From an uncultured Methanobacterium sp. (lineage in GTDB: Archaea > Methanobacteriota > Methanobacteria > Methanobacteriales > Methanobacteriaceae), in NCBI RefSeq assembly GCF_963666025.1, contig NZ_OY762552.1, positions 806,001 to 870,000 of the forward strand: a stretch of 64,000 nt of DNA, written 5' to 3'. The notes beneath the pieces are model-generated. The model was not told the origin of the DNA. It ran no database searches and saw nothing but the letters and a program-made list of their open reading frames with translations. This document shows positions 49,949 to 60,255 of the stretch, in pieces; the first letter of the stretch is position 1, and each line of letters begins with the position of its first letter. Made by a program: the position numbers and the translations under genes.

Positions 49949-51025
49949 TTGAGCAATACAGAGACACTGATTTTAACATTTATTTTAACATTTTTAGCCA
50001 CAACATTCTTCACTTACTTCGTTCGTAAGATACTGAAGGATGCGGATGTGACTGACAGTCCCATAGTAACCGAACATAAACATAAAACAGGCACTCCCAC
50101 CATGGGGGGTCTGGCCATGCTCATAGGTGCAGCACTGGCTGCAGCAGTTTATTTTAATGAAAAAAATCTGGTTCTTACCGTTCTAATCATGTTAAGCGCC
50201 GGTTTAGTAGGACTACTGGATGATCTTTTAGGATTGAAGATCAAAGAGGTACAGAAAGTGGCACGTAACATTTCCACCATTCCCCTAAACATTGGTCGCC
50301 TGACCCTTAAACCCGGTGAAGAAGCCAGGGTTGCAACAGAAAAGGCCAGAAGTGATCTTCCTGATTTATTAAAGGAAGGAAAAGTTGAAATCAGCGGAGA
50401 AACACCCATCAAAACTGAAGGGAAAGAAAGAGATAAAATACTGGCTCAGATCATCATCGGAATTTTCCTGGCAGTAACTGGCGCAGTTAGCAGTACCGTA
50501 TTAGGATTTGAAGCTGGAATATTCATCATTCCAGTGGTTATCTTTGGAATTATAGGTTCCATTAATTCAGTGAATCTTATTGATGGAATGGACGGTCTTG
50601 CAGCAGGTATATTAACAATTGCATCTGCTTCATGTGCCATTTTTTCAATTATCAGCGGAAATCCCACTGCTGCTATTCCATTTGCAATTCTAACTGGAGT
50701 TTCAGCGGGTTTTCTAGTTTTTAATCATTACCCTGCAAGTATAATCATGGGCGACACTGGTTCCTTTGCACTGGGAGCTGGATACATCACTGCTGGTTTT
50801 CTAGGAGATGTAATCTACTTTGCAGTTATTGCCCTTGCCTTGCCAATTATCTCCGTAATTATCAGTCTCATGCACAGATCCCATATCATAAAACTGCCGG
50901 TGGAACCATTGCACCATACTCTGAATTACAAAGGACTTTCTGAGAAGAAGATAATAGTTCTTTACTGGTCAATCACTTTGATAATATGTGTTGCAGCTAT
51001 TTTGGTCTACCAATTTGTATGGTAA
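49949..51025 (+). CDS. MraY-like phospho-sugar transferase (pseudomurein)
   Basis: A 358-residue polytopic transferase of the MraY/WecA superfamily, expected to move a phospho-sugar from a UDP precursor to a lipid carrier on the cytoplasmic face. Motifs are GTPTMGGLAM, AGLVGLLDDLLG (Asp-Asp), NSVNLIDGMDGLAAG, MGDTGSFALG and PVEPLHHTLNYKG (the HHH-like loop). An insertion of about 60 residues follows the DD motif (about 105-165) and is unlike bacterial MraY. The start is TTG 49949 with AGGTGG 4 nt upstream. Confidence 0.88.
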   Translation: MSNTETLILTFILTFLATTFFTYFVRKILKDADVTDSPIVTEHKHKTGTPTMGGLAMLIGAALAAAVYFNEKNLVLTVLIMLSAGLVGLLDDLLGLKIKEVQKVARNISTIPLNIGRLTLKPGEEARVATEKARSDLPDLLKEGKVEISGETPIKTEGKERDKILAQIIIGIFLAVTGAVSSTVLGFEAGIFIIPVVIFGIIGSINSVNLIDGMDGLAAGILTIASASCAIFSIISGNPTAAIPFAILTGVSAGFLVFNHYPASIIMGDTGSFALGAGYITAGFLGDVIYFAVIALALPIISVIISLMHRSHIIKLPVEPLHHTLNYKGLSEKKIIVLYWSITLIICVAAILVYQFVW

Positions 51026-51181
51026 ACATACCAGTTTGCAAGTAAACCCACCAGTTTATAGGGAAACCTACCATTTGTTTAAGATTTTCCCTTATTGATA
51101 TCAAAAACCCTTATTGATATTTAGAAAATATATAATTAGAAAACACCTCAAATTAGGTAGAAAACACCTTGATTAGGAAAA
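51022..51181. repeat. Three separate short tandem duplications
   Basis: Three 20-nt units (51022-51041, 51042-51061, 51062-51081) share GTAAACnnACCAGTTT. They are followed by CCCTTATTGATAT repeated about 19 nt apart, and AGAAAACACCT repeated about 21 nt apart (about 51138-51170). All lie between the MraY-like gene and the first Mur ligase. Confidence 0.75.
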
Positions 51182-51244
51182 AAACCATTTAATCTTGAAA
51201 TGGGAAAAAAATTAAGACTTGATTAATTCAATAGATAGGAATAC

Positions 51245-52666
51245 ATGATGAAAGAACTCACTCTCACTGACCTTGCTACCGAATGTCAGGGAAAATTAAT
51301 TGGCAACAACCGGACTATGAACGGTATATTCAACATCTTGAAAGATGCTGGAGATGGTGATGCTGTAATAAGGCACTGGATTGATGAAACCGGTGTAAAA
51401 ATAGCCTCAGATAAGGGTGCTTCCTGTATAATAACCCAAGATGCCCGTGGGGACTCCATTGAAACAGCCAAAGAACTTAATTTTCCACTTATTTTAACCG
51501 AAAAGATCGAATTGATTAATGCCTTCGCCATTCGCTGGGCTCTTGACACTTACGCTCCCAATACTCTGAGAGTAGTGATAACCGGGACTAACGGCAAATC
51601 AACCACTACCCACATGATAAACACTATTCTGACTGAAGCTGGTTACACTGCCCACACCAATACTGATTCAGAATCAGAGTTTAATACACTGATTGATCCC
51701 ATGGTAGCCAAACAGATTGCCGAATTTGAGGGAACTTTGGAGGCCGTTGTTCTGGAAGTTTCAGAGGTGCAGGGATGGGATGATCGGAACATGGAAGGCC
51801 ATGCCCATCTCATGACCAGTGCCATCCAGCCCCAAGTAGTGGTGCTCACCAACGTGGCAATGGACCACATTAACCTGGTAAATTCACTGGAAGAAGCATC
51901 AAAAGAAATTTCAGGCGCATTGATCGGATTTAAAGGTGATTATGTTGTTTTAAATCATAATGATCCCTTAATCTGTAATATGCAGAATCTGGTTCCACCA
52001 GATTCAAAAGTGATATTCTACGGCTCTGGAACCGGGGTTGAATTTAAGGAAGAAGGAATATTTAACCAAGGAAAACTCTTTATCCCCTTGGAAGATCTTC
52101 CATTTAAAAGTCCTCATTTCATCCAGAACACTCTTGCAGCGGTGAGCACAGCTCTTGCCCTGGATATTGAACCTAAAATTGTCAGGAAAGCTGTAAAATC
52201 ATACCAACCATTAAAACGTAGATTCACTGTACTGGGAACTGAACCTCTCATCATCGATGACTTCGCCCATAATCCCCAAGGAATAAAAGCCACCATAAAA
52301 AGTGCTGCCAAACTAACATCCGGAAAGCTTCATCTGGTTTGCGCCATCAGAGGCTCCAGAGGAGACTCCCTTAATAAATTAAATGCCCAAGCTGTTGCGG
52401 ATTCTATTAAGAAACTCAACTGCAACTTGATATTGACCAGTAGCCAGGATGTGGTGGATGATGCTAACTGGGTTAAACCTTCTGAGAAAAAGGTATTTAT
52501 AGATGTTCTGCAAAAGGAAGGAATCAATTACACCTATTATGAAACTCTGGTGGGTGCATTAAAAAAGGCTTTAAAACCAACCCATAAGAACGATACTATA
52601 TTACTTATCGGTGCTCAAGGTATGGACCCTGCATCAAACGTTTTAAAAGGTATAACTACAGGATAA
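51245..52666 (+). CDS. Mur ligase, pseudomurein MurE/F-like
   Basis: A 473-residue ATP-dependent amino-acid ligase of the Mur fold. The P-loop is VVITGTNGKSTTTHMI (about residue 110), the central domain has LEVSEVQGWDD and VLTNVAMDHINLV (Mur His), and the C-terminal domain has IDDFAHNPQGI. It has an N-terminal MurE/F-like domain of about 100 residues. It probably adds an amino acid to the pseudomurein peptide precursor. AGGA lies just before tandem ATGs at 51245 and 51248. Confidence 0.87.
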   Translation: MMKELTLTDLATECQGKLIGNNRTMNGIFNILKDAGDGDAVIRHWIDETGVKIASDKGASCIITQDARGDSIETAKELNFPLILTEKIELINAFAIRWALDTYAPNTLRVVITGTNGKSTTTHMINTILTEAGYTAHTNTDSESEFNTLIDPMVAKQIAEFEGTLEAVVLEVSEVQGWDDRNMEGHAHLMTSAIQPQVVVLTNVAMDHINLVNSLEEASKEISGALIGFKGDYVVLNHNDPLICNMQNLVPPDSKVIFYGSGTGVEFKEEGIFNQGKLFIPLEDLPFKSPHFIQNTLAAVSTALALDIEPKIVRKAVKSYQPLKRRFTVLGTEPLIIDDFAHNPQGIKATIKSAAKLTSGKLHLVCAIRGSRGDSLNKLNAQAVADSIKKLNCNLILTSSQDVVDDANWVKPSEKKVFIDVLQKEGINYTYYETLVGALKKALKPTHKNDTILLIGAQGMDPASNVLKGITTG

Positions 52667-53157
52667 CTCATTAATCTTAATATTTTATTAAATTAAACCA
52701 TAAAATTAAGCATGACAATTTAATGTTTCTATCACCATCTACAATATTATATTCTAAATTGTTTATCTCAATTTAACCATTAACCCCATACATTTGAAAC
52801 ATCCTTAACTCTCATTTAAAAAAATGAATGATTGTAATTCATCCTTATTTATCAAATTATTTATAAATGAATTTATTAAGGTCAAATAATAAAAATAGCC
52901 TTGATAAATTCCTATAAGCCCAAAAATCAAATACAATTAACGGAATAATTCCAAATTAACCCGTTGAATATTTCAGTAGTTTAAGAGTGCCATGTTGTTA
53001 AAACAACTCGCATACCTGAATTTGAATATAATTATTTCAAAGAGAATTTCAAGAGATGATTAATACTCATAATCAAAGATCAGATGATAAGAAGTATTAA
53101 CAGATACAATAAAAAGAAATTATAGAAAATTATAGAAATAAGTCGGTGTTAAATAAA
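52667..53157. other. Gap between the two Mur ligase genes
   Basis: A 491-nt AT-rich stretch without a gene. The only notable structure is an imperfect dyad GTTGTT-AAAACAAC near 52994-53007. A separate promoter for the second ligase is likely here. Confidence 0.5.
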
Positions 53158-54747
53158 ATGAGTACTAATATGGACAAGCATTCATCTGAGGTGAATAAAA
53201 TTCCTCAAAAAAGAATGGAAACCTATGGAGTCATCGGTGTCTGTGGCATTGTGGGTAACCTGGTTGCCAGAGTCCTTATGGACCATGGGCATCATGTAAT
53301 ATGCACTGACATTCATAATTCCAATAATTGCCCATTTATTTATACTTTAACGGGTTATAACACCCAAATTTACCTGAATGAACATCCTGAATCGTTTTTT
53401 AAGTCATCAGATTATATAATCCCACCTCCCAGCCTCAAGAAAACTTCGAAGTTATTTCAAAAGATTGAAGAAGGCCCAGCTCAACTTATGGAGGTGGATG
53501 ATCTTCTGAAACAGATTACCCCGGATAAACCAGTAATCTGTATCACTGGAACCAATGGTAAAACTACCACCACCACCCTCCTGAAGCATTTCTGTTATAA
53601 TGCGGGATTTAAACCAACAGAACATGGTTTCATGACTCTTCAGGGAAATATAGAGTACATCCCACCATTACAATGTAGATTGGATGGGGATATTGCTGTG
53701 GTGGAAACTGGTACTGAAGGGAATAAAGGAGACTTGAAGTTCATACTGGATAGATGCCATCCGTCATGTGGCGTTATAACCAACATAAACCCAGATCACC
53801 TGAATAACGGGCACGATTTCAGACATTACAGCCTCATTAAGGGTGAACTCTTAGAAGAGCTCAGGGGTAAAACTGTAGTGGTTAATGGAGATGATCCAGT
53901 CATATGGGGACTTATTTCCACCATGGATTATCAGGGAAAAGTGGTAACCTTTGGAGTTGAACATGAACCCCAGGGTGAAAGCAAGAAGGAATGTTGGTGT
54001 GGGGAAGAGATCATACTGCACGAAACAGTTTCTGGAGTAGGATATTATGACTGCCAGTGTGGTTTAAAACGCCCTATTCCTGATTACCTAGCCACAAATA
54101 TCCGTGGTAACAGTTTCATCCTGCAAACTCGTGATGAAAAAATGGAAATGGAAATGGGCATCACCGGATTGCACAATGTTTACAATGCTCTGGGAGCCAT
54201 TGCCGTGGGGCATGAATTGTTGAAAATACCACTGAAAGACATTAAAAAACATCTTATAACTTTTAAAGGAGTTCCAGGACGTTTAGAATACATTCATAAG
54301 GATGAAAATCTGGATTTAATTGTTGATTATGCTCACAATCCCTCTGGAGTTGAAACAGTACTCAGAGAACTTAATAAAACCTATGATAAGTTAGCAGTAG
54401 TCATAACCATCTCATCTGAATCAGGAAAAACTGGAGATGTTGATATTATGGAGAAAGCTATTTCAAACGCTGATTTTATCATACCTGCATCTTACTACTC
54501 TCGACTGGCTGCAGAAAAATATATTTCATCGGGAAAAATTATAGTACCCTCTGTAAAACCTGAGAAATTCCGTGAGGGAACCCTAGGAGCCACCGAAGAA
54601 CAGGTAGTTGAAGGCCTTAAAAAAGGATTAGAATGTGACGTGAATGCAGTAGTATGTATTGGTGAAGCTGCAGTTAAATATAAGGAAAATATTAAAATTT
54701 TAATAGATTCAAAGGATAATTGGATAGATTTACAAGATAACAAATAA
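53158..54747 (+). CDS. Mur ligase, pseudomurein MurC-like with Cys4 insert
   Basis: A 529-residue Mur-fold ligase. The N-terminal domain is Rossmann-like (GVIGVCGIVGNLVARVL), as in MurC. The P-loop is VICITGTNGKTTTTTLL, the central His region is VITNINPDHLNN, and the C-terminal domain is IVDYAHNPSG. Between the central beta strands sits CWC-x17-CQC (about residues 280-302), which resembles a zinc ribbon and recalls the Cys4 insert in bacterial MurT. ATG 53158 has GGTG 9 nt upstream; the GTG four codons earlier is less likely. Confidence 0.86.
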   Translation: MSTNMDKHSSEVNKIPQKRMETYGVIGVCGIVGNLVARVLMDHGHHVICTDIHNSNNCPFIYTLTGYNTQIYLNEHPESFFKSSDYIIPPPSLKKTSKLFQKIEEGPAQLMEVDDLLKQITPDKPVICITGTNGKTTTTTLLKHFCYNAGFKPTEHGFMTLQGNIEYIPPLQCRLDGDIAVVETGTEGNKGDLKFILDRCHPSCGVITNINPDHLNNGHDFRHYSLIKGELLEELRGKTVVVNGDDPVIWGLISTMDYQGKVVTFGVEHEPQGESKKECWCGEEIILHETVSGVGYYDCQCGLKRPIPDYLATNIRGNSFILQTRDEKMEMEMGITGLHNVYNALGAIAVGHELLKIPLKDIKKHLITFKGVPGRLEYIHKDENLDLIVDYAHNPSGVETVLRELNKTYDKLAVVITISSESGKTGDVDIMEKAISNADFIIPASYYSRLAAEKYISSGKIIVPSVKPEKFREGTLGATEEQVVEGLKKGLECDVNAVVCIGEAAVKYKENIKILIDSKDNWIDLQDNK

Positions 54748-54777
54748 GAATTGATAGTGAGTAAAGTAGGCAGGTGA

Positions 54778-55219
<442 letters not shown>

Positions 55220-55230
55220 GTGAAACAGAT

Positions 55231-56502
55231 ATGATAGATAAACGTTTGAAAACAATTTTGGTATTTCTAGTGACCATAGTGTTATTAGTTAACACCTCAG
55301 CAGCCACTTGTAACATAGTGGTCATCACCGACCCCACTGGAGCAGACCCCAATGGATCTGCAGCAGGTAGTATGTCATTTGCAGATAACATGTTTCAGTC
55401 CACCTTCATTTTATCCAAGGAAAAACATTTCTCAGTTCTCTCAGGAGGAGAAGGTAATTCAACCGAACGACTGAGAGCTATCACTAGTACATTGACCTCA
55501 CTGGAAAATGGAGCTACACCCAGCACTGCAGCGAATGCAGCCAATAGTTACTCTGGTATCAGGGTGATGGTAGGGAGCGCTACCCAGGGAGCTGCAGTAG
55601 GAGGATCTTATGATGTTTATGTGGTGACTGTGGCTAATGATGGTACCATCACTGTTACTCCTCATGCATCAGATGGAGTGGCAGTTCTTCCAGCTGGAAC
55701 AAAGGGTGCTATAATACACTTACGTAACACTGAAGGTAACCCAATCTACGGAACAGCCGAAGCAGTGCGCCAACAAACCGCAATTAACATTGGTAAAATG
55801 ATTCGTGACGGGTATCCTGCCACCGAGATATTAGGTTCGGCAATGGCAGAAGTAGCCAACGATGCCGGTGAAAAATATGGGGGAGGAGGAAATAACCTGG
55901 TATCTTCCATATCCACCGGAGACATGTTCACTCCTGCAAAACTGAACACAACCGGTTACCCTATGGATGAAGCTTATTCCAAAGAATGTCCCACTTGTGG
56001 GTGGAGCATTGGATACCCTGCAGCAGATAATTACCAGACCTGTCCCTATGATGGAACTACACTGAAAACCGTTTCCGCCACGGATGCATTGATTGATAAA
56101 ATAACTGTCACCAGCAACACTACCTCAGTTTCAACGTATGGAACTGATGCTGCAGGTATTAGTGAAACCACTCAGGAACTTGTACAATATTCGGTTAAGA
56201 AAAATGGTTTTAACACTGCTACAATAGCCAGTACCATAAACAAGGCCATAGACAATGGTAACCTGGTGGGAGTAAATTACATAGAGCCTAAAGACATAAA
56301 CATCGTGGAAAGTACCCGCGCAGTGGGAGTTTATTATAAACCCCTCCCTGACGGACGGACTTCCCCACCATGGAATTTACCTATAAGCACATCACTACTT
56401 GATATAATAGGAAGCATACAGACTGCAATTGGATTGATACTGATAATTCTGGTTTTATTCCGCAGCACATTAATCAGTTCTTTCCTTAAAAAAAGGCGGT
56501 AA
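55231..56502 (+). CDS. C-terminally anchored secreted protein, zinc-ribbon containing
   Basis: A 423-residue protein. It has a signal peptide (about 1-24, ending near TSAAT), a large Ser/Thr/Gly-rich exported domain, and a C-terminal transmembrane helix (about 395-415, IQTAIGLILIILVLF) with a basic tail KKRR. Around 250-275, CPTCGW...CPYDG looks like a zinc knuckle with the fourth Cys replaced by Asp. I do not recognise the family. GGTGA precedes the ATG, and the gene is 11 nt after the POTRA-like gene. A cell-wall role is suggested by context only. Confidence 0.7.
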   Translation: MIDKRLKTILVFLVTIVLLVNTSAATCNIVVITDPTGADPNGSAAGSMSFADNMFQSTFILSKEKHFSVLSGGEGNSTERLRAITSTLTSLENGATPSTAANAANSYSGIRVMVGSATQGAAVGGSYDVYVVTVANDGTITVTPHASDGVAVLPAGTKGAIIHLRNTEGNPIYGTAEAVRQQTAINIGKMIRDGYPATEILGSAMAEVANDAGEKYGGGGNNLVSSISTGDMFTPAKLNTTGYPMDEAYSKECPTCGWSIGYPAADNYQTCPYDGTTLKTVSATDALIDKITVTSNTTSVSTYGTDAAGISETTQELVQYSVKKNGFNTATIASTINKAIDNGNLVGVNYIEPKDINIVESTRAVGVYYKPLPDGRTSPPWNLPISTSLLDIIGSIQTAIGLILIILVLFRSTLISSFLKKRR

Positions 56503-56505
56503 TCC

Positions 56506-56892
56506 ATGACTTTAATACTTATTCGCGCTGAAAATCAAACTAAAATTCTTAACAGCCTGGCAGATATTGAAAGACATGCCGGGCTTAAGATCAACGGAAC
56601 CCCACGAATTATTGAGAACACACTGGCCGACAAATATGCACAGAGCATACTGAATGCTAAATTGCGGTCAAGATCAAAAATTGCGGTTATAGTATCAGTT
56701 CAGGAAGATGCAACTCGCAGTATTCTCCAGATAAAAAAAATACACCCACCGGCACATTTAGTGGTTATAAGCAAGGAGTATACTCAGTGGGAAAAGATAA
56801 AAAAAATTTTCAACACCCTTCCCCCACTTAAAGGCTATTACTCTGCTAAAAACCCAAATTTGAAAAAACCGCAAAAAAATAAAAAAAGTTAG
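56506..56892 (+). CDS. Conserved hypothetical protein, end of pseudomurein cluster
   Basis: A 128-residue soluble protein without recognised motifs. It starts 3 nt after the preceding stop, suggesting co-translation. It is Lys-rich, with a basic disordered-looking tail (KNPNLKKPQKNKKS), and has an alpha/beta feel (MTLILIRAENQTKILNSLADIERHAG; KIAVIVSVQEDATRSILQIKKI). A T8 tract at 56959-56966 probably ends the transcript. Confidence 0.65.
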   Translation: MTLILIRAENQTKILNSLADIERHAGLKINGTPRIIENTLADKYAQSILNAKLRSRSKIAVIVSVQEDATRSILQIKKIHPPAHLVVISKEYTQWEKIKKIFNTLPPLKGYYSAKNPNLKKPQKNKKS

Positions 56893-56958
56893 AATATCTA
56901 AAAAAAAGTTTTTCTTAAATTCAAATATTTTAGATTCAAAACGTTTTTATAAAAAATC

Positions 56959-56966
56959 TTTTTTTT
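56959..56966 (+). terminator. Oligo-T terminator of the pseudomurein cluster
   Basis: T8 lies 67 nt after the last cluster gene, in the convergent gap with the aMBF1 gene. Confidence 0.45.
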
Positions 56967-57063
56967 AAAATCATTCAAATATTAAACTAAAAAGTTTAGT
57001 TAGGATAAAAAGGTTTTAAAGAAGTTTAAAAAACTACTTTAGATTATAACCTTTTTATATTTA

Positions 57064-57540
57064 TTAACCCTTTTTAATCCGTGCTATGTCACCTATCGTG
57101 GCTTTTCGCATGTGCGCAGCACTTAAATCATCCATTTGTGCCTGTTCTGTTTTCTCAAGAAGAGTCACCTTTAACGTTCTTTCCAGTTTCCGTGCCAGTT
57201 TTAGATCAGGGGTCATTTTCCCAGACTCCAAACGGTGTATCACTGAAACTTTCTCGTAGATCTTTTCACCAAGATCTTCCCTGGACCAACCCTTTTTTTC
57301 ACGGGCTTTCCGGATTACAGTCTGGTAATCCTCAATCACTTCATGTGTTGGTTCCTGAGATCTAAATGATCGTTTTCTACTTGCTGGTGGCCTGCTACCA
57401 GGACCACGCTGGGGTTTTGGGGGTTCTCTTTGTACTTTGCCGAATTTTGAACAATCATTACAGGTTAACATAATTGAATTTTCGATTTTCGTTCTAACTG
57501 GCGTTCCAATAACCTTTTTTCCGCATATCTCACATCTCAT
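57064..57540 (-). CDS. mbf1: Multiprotein bridging factor aMBF1
   Basis: A 158-residue archaeal MBF1. The N-terminal zinc ribbon has CEICGKKV and CNDCSKFG; a charged Pro/Arg linker follows; and a Cro-type helix-turn-helix spans about 75-130 (VIRKAREKKGWSREDLGEKIYEKVSVIHRLESGKMTPD). Archaeal MBF1 is reported to associate with small ribosomal subunits and to affect translation rather than bridging TBP. It is divergent from pan, sharing a 160-nt promoter region. Confidence 0.93.
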   Translation of the reverse strand: MRCEICGKKVIGTPVRTKIENSIMLTCNDCSKFGKVQREPPKPQRGPGSRPPASRKRSFRSQEPTHEVIEDYQTVIRKAREKKGWSREDLGEKIYEKVSVIHRLESGKMTPDLKLARKLERTLKVTLLEKTEQAQMDDLSAAHMRKATIGDIARIKKG

Positions 57541-57682
57541 GGTGATCCCTTTAGTTTTAATTGATAATCCTTATAGTTTAATTGGTATATACTTAGAACA
57601 CCTCAATACTTAAATATTATTAGGGACAATAAATCCAATAGATAATATCAATATAAGCGACATTATTCTTCACCAACCTAAC

Positions 57683-59240
<1,558 letters not shown>

Positions 59241-60131
59241 TCATTGCTCATTAAAACATCTGGAAAGGACTTCATTAACAAGAAGTTCAACCTCATTAAA
59301 CATTAGGTTTCCTTCCAATTCATCTATTTCTGGACGCATCACAATAACTACCGGAACCTTGTGATGGAGTGCAGCTTGAATCTTGGAAATGGTACCCCCA
59401 CTCTGACCACTTTCCTTGGTTAAAACTACTTTTATCTGAAATTCTTCCATGAGAATGCCGTTGAACTTGGGGGAGAATGTTCCCTCCATGGCAATAATGT
59501 TATCATGAGGTATGCCCAGTTCCAGAGATTTTTTTACAGAATAAACAGTTGGAAGAACCCGGGCAACAATTAATTCCGGAGAAATTGTCTCTGTGATATA
59601 ATGAAGGGTGTTCACCCCTGCAAGATGTAAAACTCTGCCATTTGAAAAATTCTCTGTAAAACTCTTTGTAAAATCCTCAGTAAAATTCCTAGTGAAATTA
59701 TCTTCAATTGAAATCTCATTCTGACTTGAAATCTCATTTTGACCAAGTAGTTCCATGGTGAGGGCTGCAGCATCCTCAAAAGAATTGACCACGTGGATGA
59801 GATCGCTATCAGGAAGTTCAGTTTCAGGTCTTTCAAAACGAATATAAGGAATACCCTCACTATTTGAAGCTTTTATGGCATTTTGAGTAGCTGCTGCTGC
59901 AAATGGGTGAGTGGCATCAATCAAAAGTTCAATATCATTATCTTGTATAATATTTGTCAATTTTTCAGAATCAAAAAATCCTTCCAGAACTTTATTTGCC
60001 CCGGATCTCTGTGCCAGTTCCACTCCGTGAGGTGTGGTGGCAGTGGCCAGAACACTGATCCTTTCCTCTTCTGAAAGATCAGAGATGATCTTCCTGGCAT
60101 CACTGGTTCCTGCCATTACTAACACATTCAT
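59241..60131 (-). CDS. cobK: Precorrin-6A reductase (CobK/CbiJ) with repeat insertion
   Basis: A 296-residue corrin-ring reductase of cobamide synthesis. The Rossmann N-terminus MNVLVMAGTSDARKIISDL, DATHPFAAAATQNA, IPYIRFERPE and the C-terminal KESGQSGGTISKIQAALHHKVPVVIVMRPE are family marks. Residues 131-164 are low-complexity repeats (two QNEISS-like units, then five 4-residue NFTx-like units) inserted between LLGQ and GRVLHLAGVN. Without them it is about 260 long, near the family norm. It is probably functional, as the frame is intact. Confidence 0.88.
   Translation of the reverse strand: MNVLVMAGTSDARKIISDLSEEERISVLATATTPHGVELAQRSGANKVLEGFFDSEKLTNIIQDNDIELLIDATHPFAAAATQNAIKASNSEGIPYIRFERPETELPDSDLIHVVNSFEDAAALTMELLGQNEISSQNEISIEDNFTRNFTEDFTKSFTENFSNGRVLHLAGVNTLHYITETISPELIVARVLPTVYSVKKSLELGIPHDNIIAMEGTFSPKFNGILMEEFQIKVVLTKESGQSGGTISKIQAALHHKVPVVIVMRPEIDELEGNLMFNEVELLVNEVLSRCFNEQ
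59640..59741 (-). repeat. In-frame 18-nt and 12-nt repeats inside cobK
   Basis: 59706-59741 encodes two 18-nt units (QNEISS, QNEISI). 59640-59699 encodes five 12-nt units (NFTR, NFTE, DFTK, SFTE, NFSN). Both keep the reading frame. Confidence 0.9.
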
Positions 60132-60255
60132 TTTTTAACCTTTAACCTGTCTTTTTACCTAGATTTCTCTAACCCTGATTTTTTATTTAACCTAAATCTT
60201 GAACATCTATTCCCTAGGTTATGGATTAACCCACCTTAAAAATGTGGGGATGAAT

